NCBI GenBank assembly: GCA_029851415.1
Contig: CM056741.1
Coordinates: 84,830,282-84,894,281 of the forward strand
Source: Eretmocerus hayati
Lineage: Eukaryota; Arthropoda; Insecta; Hymenoptera; Aphelinidae
DNA: 64,000 nt
Direction: 5' to 3'
Shown: positions 34,157-46,998 of the stretch, piece after piece
How the letters are laid out: every line of letters starts with the position of its first letter
How positions within the stretch are numbered: the first letter of the stretch is position 1
The notes under the pieces: generated by a model
Told to the model about the DNA's origin: nothing
Databases searched by the model: none
What the model saw: only the letters and a program-made list of their open reading frames with translations
Program-made: the position numbers and the translations under genes

Positions 34157-35182
34157 GCGTAAGTCGTTAATGAACAGAATGAACAAAAGCGGGCCCAGGA
34201 CGCTGCCTTGAGGGACTCCAGCAAGTGTGTCAAGCCACAGTGAGGTCAGTTTGTTCTCATCTATAACGGCTCGTTTTTTGTTTTTCAAATATGAACTGAG
34301 AAGTTGAAGAGCGGAATTCTCTAGATTGAACAGAATATTCAGTTTCTCCAGCAGCAGATCATGAAATATCATATCGAAAGTTTCGGAGAAATCAAAAAGA
34401 ATCAACATAGTTAGTTCCCGTTCATCTATCACTTTTCTCAAGTCCTCAGTCAAGCTCAAGAGAGCATTAGTGATGTTATTGAACCTGCGGTAGCCAGATT
34501 GCATGGGATCTAAAAGGTTATGAGATTCAATGTGAGGACTGAGCTGATTGAATAACAAGTGTTCAAAAACCTTCGAAACTTCATCCAGTTTAGCTATGGG
34601 GCGAGTGTCAGATGGAAATTGTGGATTTGGTTTTTTCAACAAGGGCATGAGTAGAGTCATTTTCCAGAGATCAGGAGAGTGTGATGACTCAATCGCAAAG
34701 TTGGAGAATTCAGTGAGGCTCTGAGCAATTGCTGGGATTGACATTTTTAGCCTGTCAACTGGAATTTCGTCATGGCCTATCGATTTAGACTTAAGATTTT
34801 CCATCACTCTGATGACTGAGTTAACTGAGTCTTCCTGAAAATTAAAGGTGGGAATAGATGAGGGGAGTAACTGAGTATGGGAAATGATGTATGGAGGGTT
34901 ATGTATAGATTGAGCAAGGCTAGCATAATGGAGGTTGAGTTACGCTGATGTCAGAAACTGAAAGGGAGACTTAGGACGTGAATGGGTCAATTCAAGTTTG
35001 CGAACTCTAGCCCACTTCCCTTCCAGATGTCGAGTATTGTTGACTTTGTTTGCGATGAAAGCATTCTTTGATGAGCGGATTTTATTCGAGACTATGTTTC
35101 TTGAGGGGCGGTATTTTTCGTGATGTCGCTGTGATTGATAACAAGTTGCGAGCTTGTATGTTTCAGATCTCTCTTGCATCAA
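34157..35182 (-). pseudogene. LINE-2 ORF2, linker and RT fingers/palm
   Basis: Minus-strand pieces. 35182-34940 matches the basic linker between endonuclease and RT (RPSRNIVSNKIRSSKNAF). 34807-34157 carries SIGHDEIPVDRLK, TRPIAKLDEVSKVFEHLLFNQL, QSGYRRFNNITNALLSL, and the B box GVPQGSVLGPLLFILFINDL. The YADD box follows beyond the inserted element. CR1/L2-like in style. A frameshift separates the two pieces. Confidence 0.8.
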
Positions 35183-35394
35183 AAGTCTCGTTTCAGCAGT
35201 GACTCAAGGTTTGCGATCAGATCTGAATATAATTTGTCGAATAGGTGCATTTGCATCGAGCGTGTCAAGCAGAAGGCGAGATATAGCATTAGCTAAAATC
35301 TCCGCGTTCTCAGGTGTGGGAGGAAGTAAGTTGATACTAGCGGGATTCACTAAATTAGACATGAAAATCCTTGAAATCTAATCGTTGAATTTGT

Positions 35395-35895
35395 TCAAGT
35401 ACACTTTTTTCGATTTCTAGATGAGATGGATTTTTGTATTTTAGGAGGTTCATGAAATCTAAATTGAAGTTCAGTGAGGTCATGTCCCGCTATAAATGGG
35501 GATTTGGATTTCTCATAGTAAGATACTGAACCGATGTCATCGACAATGAATGAGTCAAGCCAAGTTTGAGATGGAGGGTCGTGCCATAGCTCATGATGAG
35601 TTGGTTCAGAAGAGACAGAGTAAAGGGATAATTTTACTAAAAAAGAGCGTAAATGTGTAGCTCTTGGTTTGTTAAATGCAAGGTCAGCGTTAAAATCACC
35701 TGTTATTATTATGTTGGTGTACAGTGGAGATGAGTTTGATAGTGTTCCAGGAAAAAATATTGGATAATCTCCCTTGGGCCGTCGATGAACTATAGCAGAT
35801 AGCAGTTTGTTAGAACTGTGCGATATTCCAGCGATGATGAGTTCTGGAGTATTGCCGAATGATGGATCAGAATTTTTCAAAATTTTAACGGTCAA
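35395..35895 (-). pseudogene. LINE-2 ORF2, apurinic-type endonuclease part
   Basis: A 166-residue open piece containing ITGDFNADLAF (the GDFN active-site motif) and a degenerate AGHDLTELQF, corresponding to the SDH-type His motif. The N-terminal strand of the endonuclease lies upstream in decayed sequence up to about 36.1 kb. Minus strand, in line with the RT downstream. Confidence 0.75.
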
Positions 35896-36162
35896 GTTAT
35901 TCAGAGAGTAAAATCAAACGCCACCTCCATCCAATCCAGTTCTATCATTCCAATGAAATGTATACCCATCGATGTTGATGACAGCAGTATCAATGTTGGG
36001 TCTCAAAAAAGTTTCGGTCACAGCAAGTCTATCAGGATTTTTCCAACAGATGTATGATTCGATCAAAGCGAAATGTTTTGGAGTGACGAGCCGATTGGCA
36101 TTTATGTGAGCTGTTAGGTTATGTAGAGAGCTGCTATAGTTGTGTTTGTGAATAAGATGATG

Positions 36163-36640
36163 TCAATTTGTGGTAGGCCTGGGAGTGAGGCCTTCGAGAT
36201 CTCCCTCTGAGGAGATTGGGATGAAAGGCGATGAGCGCGTTTGTCTTACACGCACATTAAGGTTTCTAACTACAGGTCGACCATAGTTGGATTGGGTGCA
36301 GGCTGCCCAAGCTTTTCGGACCAGCAAATGTACTCTTTCGGACAGATAGGGCGACAAAATACTTTCAAATGACTATCTACACCAAAAATGTCATGTGCTG
36401 TTTTGTTCCTAAGATTGGCTGAATTTAAAACAAGAGAATCACGTATACTAGTGAGAGCAAGTTTTATCACCAAAGCAGTATGTTGTAGAAGCTGAGGGTT
36501 CGTAGCGGTGGTTGTAAGGTCAACCAATTGCATGTTTGGATTGCCCAAAGATGGTCCTTCCCATTGTCGAATTTCCAATACAAAACCGATCAGCTCAAGG
36601 TATTCTAGGGCATCAAGAAGTCTGGTCACTACTGTATTCT
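36163..36640 (-). pseudogene. LINE-2 ORF1, C-terminal part (Baculo_FP-like)
   Basis: Two overlapping minus frames (36629-36270 and 36357-36163) together resemble the C-terminal half of LINE ORF1 proteins: LTSIRDSLVLNSANLRNKT, an FGVDSHLKVF strand, then GRPVVRNLNVRVRQTRSSPF. A frameshift joins them near 36.3 kb. Such proteins bind LINE RNA. The N-terminal half lies at about 40.05-41.4 kb, displaced by later insertions. Confidence 0.55.
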
Positions 36641-36644
36641 AATC

Positions 36645-39600
36645 AAGAGACATATGAGTCATCCTCCATAGGCGCGTCAATTTCGTGTGATGGCTCGCGA
36701 TTTTCCAGAGGAATATACTAGCCTACTGGGAAGTTTTCCATGACTTCAAACAATATATTTTCCGTCATGCACATGTATATGCGGACCACAATTTCTCTGG
36801 GAAAGGTATGATACGACTGGTTTCATCATCGAAATGTAAATTCCGTGGCTGTAATTTGAAAAATCGATGATTTGGTCCCAAGTTCTCACTGCTGTGACGA
36901 GTAAATGAGCTATCCTCCGTGAGGTAGGTGATTTGTTAGGCTTCAAAATTGTCTACAAACCGTGGGTTATACTCACAAGGGGGACCCACGAAGTGCGGGT
37001 CACCAAATCTCACCAATTTTTTTTCACAGTCTCGTGCCACCTAGAATATGAAGAATCCAGAGTAACTCCGTCAAATGGGCTCCCTGTTCAGAGCTACAAG
37101 CAAAAACATCAGCATTATCGGTGTATCTATATATACCACTTTTTAACATGGGCCTATATGGGCAATGTTAATGTCATAGGCTGTAACTTCGGACAGAGGG
37201 CCCATTTGACGGAGTGACTCTGAATTCTTCATATTCTAGGTGGTACAAAACTGTGAAAAAAGTCTGGTGAGCTTTGGTGACCCACGTTTCGTGGGCCCCC
37301 CTTGTCAGTCAATGCGGCGGCGTTCAGTCACAAAATTTCGTTGTTTTCGATAGATTGCGAAGTTCAGTCACTATTTCCACATCTTTGCGCCCCTGGCACC
37401 GTGTTAATTGATGATAATACACACAGTTAGCGGTAAGTGGAGTTCAGGAACCGAGATACTTGCAGGATCGCTCGTTATTGAGTGTTGATCGACGAATTTT
37501 AGAGCGTACCCTTTTGCTTTGTAAACTCCGTGGTACAACTGACTCCTCCCTCCTGTACTTTGAACGCCCCAAAACTGTTGGGATATATCAAGCATAACCA
37601 CACTATATACCAAATAAGTGGGTTTAGCTTTAGAATGAGTAGAATCTTCAAGAGAGCACGGAAAGCAGAAATGTAAACTCCATGTCTTGTAAACTCCGTG
37701 CCCCATACTTGCTACTACTCCAAATGTTCTTTTTTCACTACACCGTGGCCCTAATTTCAACACATTCGGACATCTAGCGACACTCTTTCTGCATCCTGTT
37801 GATGGAGTAGGCTTGTATGTATGTGCTAATGCTCGAGTGACCGTGAGATTTGATGCACGTGTGCAAGTCCCGGGGGAATCGTCAGACTATCCAAATCAAT
37901 TGAGTACTGTGAAGCAGGCATGTGTGTATGATGTTGTGTCTGTATCCGAGGATCTCATTGCATGTATGCGTATTGTTAGGGAAATACCATACTACTCGAA
38001 TTCAATATGTGTGTGGAAGTACACGAACCTAGGTATGGTCCTGAGTGAATCATCCTTCGCATGTGATTTGTGTGATCTAGGGACATTGAATAGGATGTAT
38101 GAAGGATGAAACGAATTCAGCAAATAATCAGACGGTCTTTGTCTATACTGTTTGCTGTACCCAACGATGAGTGTGGCTCGCTAAGTGGTGGCACGATATT
38201 TGAATATGGGACACCCATAGCTTGTAAAACGTTTCTGGGTTGAGAAAGTAGCTAAACTCGCTACAACAGCATAATCCTGGGCTATGATGATGAGTTGCAC
38301 ATTCAATGGTCAATATCGATGACAATTATTGTTTGCAATTTGGGGCGTGGCGAAAACAACTAATAAAACGAGCATCCTTTAACGTCCTTTTCGGTTTTTT
38401 CATTATGACTCTTGAAATATGGGGTTTTTTGGAACACTTGTTGGAACAACATTCGTAGATCTTAAAAAAATTCACGAAAAGTTACTCCACACATTTTCTC
38501 GAAAAATCAATATTCCCCGACTTGTACCCAAAAAACCGTGAAAAGGCGAAAAATGCACGTATTTGCTACTGCTCCATATCGCACTGCAATTTTTAAAGGA
38601 TGATTGTCATTGATATTGATCATTGAATGAGCCACCTATCATTTGAGGCCAGAATTATGCTGTTGTGCCGAGTTTAGCCACTCAGTGCTCGAATTCCGAG
38701 AGTCGTGCACTGATCTATATCTGCGGTTCAAACTGAACGAGATGCGCGCTCCCATGATAGATACTACTTGACCCTTGAGTTTGAATAATCACATTCAGAC
38801 ACCAAAACTTCAAGCGAGGAAGTATATTGGTCCCCTTCTGCCATAAGGAGCCTCCTCACGTTGTTTGTGTAAACTCCGTGTCAGTACTGTAAACTCCGTG
38901 GCTCACCAATACACAGAAATTCATTTTACGTTGCTGTGCGTTCAGATTTGGTTGGCTAAAATATCATACGTTCATCTATAGCGAAAATGAAAGATATTCT
39001 ACCCACCGGGCCAGTTTTAAGTACCATTTTGTTCATCAGAATATAGATGTCCAAAATGACGCGCTTATAGAGAATAACCCATATGAGGATATCTCTGAAA
39101 CTTTTGATATTCGCTTTCACAGCTCAGCCAAACCAGTTATAGGGCGTTTCTTCAGGTCTAACCTGTCAAATTATCTTTGTTCGAATGTCCCGAGAGTGGT
39201 CAACAAGTAAGAGCTTGGTTGGTGGATGTGGGGAAATACTAGAGTTAATCATGTGCGAGAAAACACCCGAAAAACGAGGAATCTACGTGTCACAGCGTCA
39301 GACTCTTGAAATTCGGCAAGCTCTCGTCAGTGGAGCGTTTCTCATCAAGTTCTGTAACTTCTCAGACTGATCTCTAATGTTCCAAAATTACGATTTTTCT
39401 GTTGGAGGAAGGTATGACTCACTGTGCTCAGCCGTGATACATAGAGATGTGAGTGTTACAGATTTTTGGGGAAAAATTCTTGAGTCGCTTTAGACGCTAC
39501 AACTCGTGGAGCGTAACCTAGAGACACTTCGGAAAATCTCTATCGTATTCTCCATGAAAAAGCAAAGACATTGAGCTACTGTAGACCTATGTGTCTTCAC

Positions 39601-40045
39601 GGAGAAGCCAGGGAACCGGATAAAACGAGAAAGAGAATGTGCGTACAACATGTGTAATCGCATAGCTTTTGCTAAGGCACGCGCGCGGTATGAGGGGCAC
39701 AGACCTCTTAACACTGTGAACATGTTACAAATACCCTCAAAATATCATACCGATTTCCATCCACTTCGACTTTGGACGTTCCACGAGTACCAACCGTTTG
39801 AACGAGAGCTGTGCAGCCGCAATTTCGTGAAAAATGCATTGAGAAATGATGAAACCATTGGTGGAGGATTCAGTATATTCCAATTCTGACTTCCGTTACT
39901 ACATTCTAACACCTGATTGCATATAATCCTCATACTTGAACCATTGTGCTTGCTCAATAACAGGCTCTAAGCCGTATATCTCGATTTCCACCGCTGTGAC
40001 ACTTTTCTAGGTCGAAAGTCAAAAGTTTCAGACATATCCTCATAT
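36645..40045. mobile_element. Composite insertion between the halves of LINE-2 ORF1
   Basis: About 3.4 kb separates the two ORF1 halves. Near both edges, and again near 39060-39110, are related words around GACGCGCYTAT and GAGGATATCTCTGAAAC, suggesting one or more inserted elements. Inside are a palindromic MITE (36971-37320) and repeated TGTAAACTCCGTG words (near 37520, 37690, 38870, 38890). Plus 37813-38109 is an open frame of 98 residues without motifs. Edges are uncertain. Confidence 0.35.
36971..37320. mobile_element. ~350-bp palindromic MITE, family shared with 59956-60295
   Basis: Ends ACTCACAAGGGGGACCCACG and its complement-like partner. The internal arms CTAGAATATGAAGAATCC and GGATTCTTCATATTCTAG-like mirror each other, and AACTCCGTCAAATGGGC recurs inverted. 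A diverged second copy lies at 59956-60295. Exact ends are uncertain by a few bases. Confidence 0.75.
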
Positions 40046-41450
40046 CCTTCGGAATTTCAGTGAATACGATCTCAGCTGAATCTCCACGAATAGAGTGATG
40101 AGCGATGGTTTCTACTTCGCTTTGAACATGAGAAATGTTGGTTTCAACATCGTCAAACCGTGATTCCATTTTAGCATCCACAGGGTTCATTTTGGTCATT
40201 ATATTAGTTTGACTTACATCAAAATGATAGATGGATTGTTTGAAGTGAGGTGGTGTATCATCTGGAAGACTACACTGAGGAAAAAATGAAACAGAAAGAG
40301 CTGGAGACCCGGGCAGTTTCTGCTTGAGAGCCAAGCAGAATCTGCTTGACTTGTCGGGTAGACGTCAGGTGCAGTATACGTCCTGTGCAAATCATACGAT
40401 TGCTGTGGAACGATTCGATGAAATGATCTGAAATTTTTTGTATACATAGTTAGAAAGCTTTGCTTTCGTGCTGTGAAAGATTTGTGTCGAAAAATGCTTC
40501 CATAAAAACTAGAAAAATCATGAGATTTCTCATCATTTTCGGGTGTTTCTCGCCATGCTCGGTCGCGGGAGGCATAATTTTCGACATGCGAGGAAGTTTT
40601 TCAGTTTTCAACCATGACAAAACTCGAAGCGAGAAAGTTGTTCAGAATTGTGTAAATAATGTTGACCACTAATGTCTAGATCGAATAGTGCAAATGAAAA
40701 AAAGTTTCAGTAGTTTTCGTACACGGCTCCCGGCGGCTGCCGTGTACAAAATCAAGACGCCTCGCTAAACAATCTCAAGGAAATTCCCACAACTTTTTCT
40801 CTATTGCATCATCTCATCTAAATCTTGGAGACTAACATTATTCACACAATTCTGAACAACTTCCTCGCTTCGAGTTTTGTCATGGTTGAAAACTGGAAAA
40901 GTTCCTCGCATGTCGAAAATCATGTCTCCCGCTATCGATCATGGCGAGAAACACACGAAAATGATGAGGAATCTTATGATTCTCCTAATTTTTCTGGAAC
41001 CATTTTCTGGCACAAATCTTTCACAGTGCAAAAGCAAAGCTTTCCAACTATGTGTATTCAAAATTCCAGGTCATTCCATCCAGTCGTTTCACAGCAATCG
41101 TATGATTTGCACAGGGCGTGTACCGCGGTTGACGTCTACCTGACAAGCCAAGCAGATTCTGCTTGGCTTGTCAGGTAGACGTCAACCAGCTCTTTCTGCT
41201 TTGTTTCGTTTTCAGTGTAGCCTTATTAAAGTTGTTGTGAGACTGTGGGTGAGCTAGCATTTGTTGTTGAAATTGGGGGGGGGGGGCTGTTCGGCTATTC
41301 TGCATGGATGGATGCATCGATTGGTTCAAAGCTGAAGAGATATCTTCATTATTAAACATTTTGGTGAGAGGAGTGTCGTCTGATATCTCTGGAATCACAA
41401 GGTCCAGGTTAGTACAATATTGTTTCGACGCTCGAACTAAGAATGGTGGT
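40046..41450 (-). pseudogene. LINE-2 ORF1, N-terminal half, split by a MITE
   Basis: Minus strand. 41398-41220 gives a Gln/Asn/Pro-rich segment (SALNQSMHPSMQNSR). After the MITE at 40273-41217 the protein continues at 40270-40046 with a coiled-coil-like stretch (DDVETNISHVQSEVETIA) and a strand typical of LINE ORF1 (AEIVFTEIPKD). The order and strand agree with the rest of the LINE-2 relic. Confidence 0.5.
40273..41217. mobile_element. 945-bp palindromic MITE with TA duplication
   Basis: Ends CACTGAGGAAAAAATGAAAC and its complement-like partner, flanked by TA (40271-40272, 41218-41219). The arms contain mirrored copies of AGCAGAATCTGCTTG, ACGTCAGGTG-like and GAGGAAGTT words. CACTG ends and TA duplication point to Tc1/mariner-type mobilisation. 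Open frames inside are mirror shadows. Confidence 0.8.
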
Positions 41451-42224
41451 GATGCTTGCTTTCTTGGGGTGCTATAGATTCTGTTCAGGTTGATAGAATT
41501 TGGGTATAACGGAAATTGTGTAGGGGTATTGTGTAAAGATAGGTCAAAAATGATGGGTCAATGACAGGCTCTAGCCGTATATGGGTGATTATGAGATGAC
41601 TTAGGTATTTCGAGGGCAAAAACGGCGGTGGTTGGGATTTGGACCAAAAATCGACTAGTTGGAATATAGCTGCAATCTGACTGCTCATAGGTGTTTTCCA
41701 ATCTATCTGACATCCAAAAACAAATTCCAGACGGGCATTAACGTTAATCAATCTGCGTGGAAGATATGAGCAATTTTCGATATACTTTTGCCACGGTAAG
41801 GACATTTTGGCATGAAAAGTGATCTCAAAGGCGTAAATCGAAAAGGATAGTTTCTTCCGAATACATGGCTTATTTTTACGGTGAGAGTAGACTGTGAAAA
41901 GATTTCTGGACCTTGACGTTGCATAGTGTTCGAGAGCCAGTGACCACGGTAGGGACAATTATATTTTGCAACGAAAAAATTGTCCATGAATCATCGCGTG
42001 GCAAGCTGTTCACGTAATTTGTCATTCCGCTGGTGGTGATATTTTGTTCTTTGGTGTATGAGGAATCAATTACCGCCGTTATAAAGCCGTTTGGAGCGAT
42101 TCGCTGACCCGGAGTCGAACTATCGAGGAGCATCCGAAAAATTTGCAAAATTCCAGGACAGAATGTCGACTGTGTTTTGACTACTTTGAAGTGAGACTTG
42201 ATACTCGATTTGTACATAATATCA
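41451..42224. repeat. Repeat-derived flank
   Basis: Non-coding. It shares GCCACGGTAAGGACATTTTG (near 41791) with 48176 in direct orientation, and GCCGTATATGGGTGATT-like sequence (near 41575) with the opposite strand near 48345. This suggests that the hAT-like element 42233-48070 landed in another repeat whose halves now sit on either side. The minus frame at 41485-41958 (157 residues) has no motif I recognise. Confidence 0.4.
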
Positions 42225-43299
42225 CCTTTTTACAGGGTTTTTAACGGAATATTCGTTTTGTTTCGTTTGGTTTAGCAAATAAACGAAACAAAACGAAACG
42301 ATTCCGTTTACGTTGATGATAAATGAAACTAAACAAAACATTATTCATATTTAATATCAATAAACAAAACTAAACGAAATTCTGGCATTTTGAATACGTT
42401 GAATTTTGTTTTTGGGAAACGAAACTGTGTTTAACAATTTCTTTCGATTATGTTGGAGGGAAACTAAACTAAACGTAATCAGAAGGGCTCAACGTAATAG
42501 CACACGAAACAAAACTCGCATAATTTCGTTTACTTTTGTTTATGCAGTTCTCTCATTCATATCGTTTCGTTTAGTTTTGTTCATCATCAACGTAAACGAA
42601 ATTGCATCATTTTGTTTCGTTTCTCCCTTAAACAAAACTAAACGAAACAAAACAAAATGTTTTTTCTCTCTTTTATCATTTTTCTAGTTCACTTCACTTG
42701 CACTCATCTATCATTGTTTGAAGGTGGAAACTATCAGTGCTCGATCGCCTCAACACCACACTTCATTTGATACGTATCATTATTCGCAGGAGCTCTAGTT
42801 CTTTGGGTGAGGGTCTTATGGGCGAATCTCGGCATTTGAGAGATACTGGTTGGCAAATTCGAGATATTCCAATCTGATACGACATTTCCGGGTAACTTTT
42901 TCATCGATTAATTAGTACTCAAACAATGGTATGACACTCGCGTGGACAACGGATATTCTCATGTATTCAAATAAGAACCTCGTATTACAACTATTCTGAT
43001 TAGTACATTTCATCCTAGGAATGAGCTGCCCTCGGCGTCAGAAAAGTGAACAGGGGGGATTCTAACAGTTTAGAGGGGTTCCCAATGGTCCCTGTTACAA
43101 GATGAAGGGACTCCTCACCTACTAAAATGTACGTTTTTGTGAGTTTTCAATTTTTGTTAGCCTCGCATTACTCCTGGGATGGATGTATGACAGAGGCGAT
43201 TTTTACATACGTTTCTGCTAAAGTAGAAATCAGATTACACGTGGTTCAAGTTACAATGATGTCCTCATTTTCATGTCTCATGCAAAGATAATACATTTC

Positions 43300-43640
43300 G
43301 CTACAAGGGTGGAAAAACTTCTTTTGACACACTGTGCGAGAAAGTAACTTTTCTGCACTGATTTTCCATTTTCTCTCACAGTTTGTCAGGAAATAGTATT
43401 CGATACACGGATGTAAAACTTATTTTTCGCACCCTCGTAATGATTCCGACCCGCGCCTATGGCTCGGGCCGGAAACCCATCACTCGGACGCGAAAAAAAA
43501 GTTTTCCACCCTTGTATCGAAATGTACTATTTTGTGCTTGCGTGCATAAACCTGCACGGAAAAGTTACCTTTCCGCACAGTTTTGCGTGCGGAAAAGGGT
43601 GCGAAAAAGTACGAGCCGTGCGGAAAAATGACTCCTTAGG
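43300..43640. repeat. CpG-rich TTTCCGCAC/GTGCGGAAA repeat (copy 1)
   Basis: Contains GTGCGGAAAA, TTCCGCAC and the block CTCGGGCCGGAAACCCATCA. The part from 43380 to 43530 recurs inverted at about 47330-47480. It has the pattern of palindromic, CpG-rich non-autonomous elements. It has no real frame. Confidence 0.6.
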
Positions 43641-43763
43641 AAAGAACGCAGAACGGATATCTATCATCGGAAAATTATGACGACCACCAAATTTTTGAAT
43701 ACTCTTCAAGTTGTTTCGCTAATCACAGTTTGCATTACCATTAGATTGAGATAGAGACGTGAT

Positions 43764-43850
43764 GTCGAGACCCAGATAGCTAAGATGTTAGAGCATCTTC
43801 TCGGCAAGAAGACGGTTCTCAGTTCGATCCTAGATCCAGGGGTGAATATT
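43764..43850 (+). repeat. tRNA-derived SINE-like fragment
   Basis: Reads like a degenerate tRNA: ATAGCTAAGATGTTAGAGC resembles an A box/D-arm and GTTCTCAGTTCGATCC a B box/T-arm, spaced as in a tRNA. The acceptor arms do not pair well, so it is not a functional tRNA. Confidence 0.55.
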
Positions 43851-44342
43851 TTTCTCGATATAGCTTCTCTCGATATTGAGCCTCTCATTTTTTCTCGATT
43901 AAAAACATTTCGGTTATAACGAGCTTCAAGGGACCGAAGGAAAAATCTCGTTATATATGATTCCGTTACAACTATCTTTGATGGGTGGAAAAAACTAATC
44001 TTGAGTTTGTAAAGTCTCTCTTATCAAGATTTCAAATAACTATAACATTCAGAATACGGTGACAGGACGACAATGACGTAGATGTGCATTCATCCACATA
44101 GCGGTATGGACATACAATATTTAGGAATTCGCATTTGTCATAAATTGAATGAACCGCAAGATGAAATATGGACTAGTACAAATGATGGAAAACTGAAAAA
44201 TTGTAGCTGAGAAATTTTAATTTCGCGTCAAAGTTTACCAGGTTGTACTCGTCATGAAATCTCTCTTCCTTGTATGTAATTAATTTTGACAATCGATCGA
44301 TATGATTGGATATCGTATTTAGCACTCGCGGGAATTTCAAAT

Positions 44343-44747
44343 TATGAAGATATAATTTTTCGGTCTTTGCGAGTTGAAGTCAGCAGATATAGCTGACGTT
44401 TTTGTCATCAATCGAGAATGGATTCTACTCCACTCTCGATCAATGCACCTTTAGAGCCTCGTATGGTTCCGAGGATGCATCTAAAGGATTTTGATGGGAA
44501 GGAATGAAGAGTAAAGATGAATCGAAAATGAAGCGTAGAATCCAAATTTCTCATAAAGTTTCTCATTCCTCATCTTTCCTCTTCATTCCTTTCCATCAAA
44601 ATCTTTTAGATGCATCCTCGGAACCAGACGAGGCTCTAAAGGTGCATTGATCGAGAGTGGAGTAAAATCCATTCTCGATTGATGCCAAAAACGTCAGCAA
44701 TATCTGCTGACTTTAACTCGCAAAGACCGAAAAATTATATCTTCATA
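44343..44747. mobile_element. ~405-bp palindromic MITE ending at TA
   Basis: Ends TATGAAGATATAATTTTTCG and its complement. The arms include mirrored CTCGATCAATGCACCTTTAG and GATGCATCTAAAGGATTTTG-type sequence, with a short AT-rich centre. The terminal TA is probably the target duplication. It has no coding capacity. Confidence 0.75.
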
Positions 44748-46189
44748 GGTCTCTTCCTTGTATTCGATCTATCCATTTCGCTCACTTCTAGAATCATACT
44801 GCATGCGTATTCGCATTGATACTCGTATCCACCTCGAGTCGTAGGCTCCCAAACTCATAGGTGAACGGCTTCCACATCGATTTGTTCGGTATAGCCGGTG
44901 CCAAAACCAAATTTTGCCAGAATTTCCGCTCGTTATGACCGAATTATTATTATATCCGGATCATTATAGCCGGATTCTACTGTATTCTCATCGAAAAACA
45001 TCTTTACGGTCGAAACTACGATTGAAAATCCCATTTCGAGTTGCTTTGGAATTTGAGTGTCTCCTGGGATAACATGGATTCGGAATTTGCCATATGATGG
45101 GTCATGATTTACAGATTCTTTCGCTTCTTTGGACTTTTTTATGATTATTAGTAGCTCAAATTTGCGATCGAGTGAGACTGAAAAGGATGTAAATGGATCA
45201 TTCTATTTCAAAATATGTACCAAAATCAAATTTTTCAAAATTGAGTTGAAGTTTTATTCAAATATAATGCACTTATATCAGGACTTCTTGCCATGTGGGG
45301 GGCTTCGCCCCCTGGACCACGCCCCGCCCCCGCGCACCCTCCGGAAGCACTACCTTCTATACTCATTTTTTCGTGGCTTTTACAAATATTCTACGGAATT
45401 AGATCATGAATCTATCGGTATTATGAGCAAGTACCTGACACCTGTTGCACATATAATGCAAAAACTCTCTCACTAATTCACGTGAATGAATTTTTTTGCA
45501 ACTTTCCGATGTTTTGGTGTCTACAACACTGTAGAAAGAATTCTTTTAAGAACTATTGAATAAATGTAACAGGGTCCTATAATTGATCTGAATATCGTTC
45601 ATTCTTCCGAACATGAATCATCAATCTTCAATCTCATTACTGACTTTTACTTCAATTTTGGTACATGAGAACTATCGCAAAAACTGACACGGAACGACTA
45701 AGGGCCCTATTCTGACTAGTGAGCTGCAAACCACTCCATTAGAACTTCTGGCCACTTATTCTATTGAATGACAGTTGGTAATTGAGTCTAACGTCAATCC
45801 CTAAACGAATCATTTTCAAAATTTCAAATAGTAAGAGTCAAAATATAGCTTCCTCGGACTACAATAATCTAGGTTCCACGGATTCCCATGGAGCTTCCAT
45901 CGAAGTGATCGATATAGTGAGTTAGCCCGAATTAATCCCTCAAAATACAATAATGACCGATTTATTCTCGATAGCTTGTAACCCCGAATGCTCAGACTAG
46001 ACTTCAAGCCATACATATCTCTCTTATCAGAAGGTTTTCTCTAAAAATGAGGAATTTCGTTAAGATAACAACAGCATGACCTAAATTTAGTCTGAAAAAC
46101 TTCGTGACAAGTAGAGTTGAAAGAAAACATGTCAAACAACCAAATCCCGTCGCGGGAGAAGCTTAAAAAATTAGCCATGTAACTATTTC

Positions 46190-46395
46190 TTTCATCGTCT
46201 GTGCGGGAAAGAGCTGTTATTTTGATTTTCTTTCCCACGCCGACGATGAAAAAATAGTATCCGACACTCGGGCGCGGTGGTTTCCGCTTCCGAGCGATGA
46301 TTCCGACCAAGGCTCGGGCCGGGAAAACATCGCTCGGGCCACGGAAACCAACATCCCCGCCCTTGTATCGAAATCTACCATTTGGATTTTGACAT
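46190..46395. repeat. CpG-rich repeat (copy 2) with mirrored GCTCGGGCC blocks
   Basis: TCCGAGCGATGATTCCGACC followed by GGCTCGGGCCGGGAAAACAT. This block is repeated inverted within 47120-47260. Related to copy 1 at 43.3-43.6 kb. Confidence 0.6.
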
Positions 46396-46998
46396 GATGG
46401 GAATAGATTGAATCCACGCGGCGAAAATTCTAAGTCACATCCATTATTTTTGCCAGCGATCATCAGGGGGGAATGTCATATCCAGGGCCTCAAAAGTCGT
46501 TCTGTGAAATACTGGATAGCACAAAGAAAGGAAAGAAATGGAATCATCTGCTCCAAAGCATGTATTTTCGACTCGAATCAACCATCTGAACACAAACTCT
46601 AAGGTCGGATAGTCTCTTCGAGTTAGGACTCTCCGCTGATCTACCAGATTACCCTCGATTATGTTCGATCTTTTCAGCTCCAAAGATCTACGAGAAGGCC
46701 ACTCTACGGCTGGTCCTGGGTCCATCGAATGAGCTTAGATTGTCTTTCGTCTGATCATTCAATTTATTTTTGATCAGACGAGACAGCTTGCCGCACTCAG
46801 CACAAAAAATAGTATACGCAACACGGGTGAAAGTGTTCCGCACTCTTTCCGTGACGCGTGCAGAAATAGTATATTTCCGTACTGAGCGCGTTAGCCCATT
46901 TTCGGCACTAGGACAGACATGTCCTCCAGTGCCCAAAATGGGCTTGCAAGCGTGGTGCGGATATATTTTTTCACTACGAGAACCCTAAAATCCTATTC

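Noticed and set aside
41276..41287. Run of 12 G as a G-quadruplex or regulatory signal
   Set aside because: A single homopolymer in decayed LINE sequence; more likely replication slippage or sequencing error.
42406..42687. 93-residue Lys/Asn/Thr-rich frame
   Set aside because: Produced by the GTTTCGTTTAGTTTTG-type subterminal repeats of the hAT-like element.
43764..43850. Functional tRNA gene
   Set aside because: A- and B-box-like parts are present but acceptor and anticodon stems do not pair; it sits inside a transposable element, so a SINE remnant is likelier.
45295..45350. GGGGGCTTCGCCCCCTGG hairpin as a bacterial-type terminator
   Set aside because: No U-tract or prokaryotic gene context; short GC palindromes of this kind occur in eukaryotic repeats.
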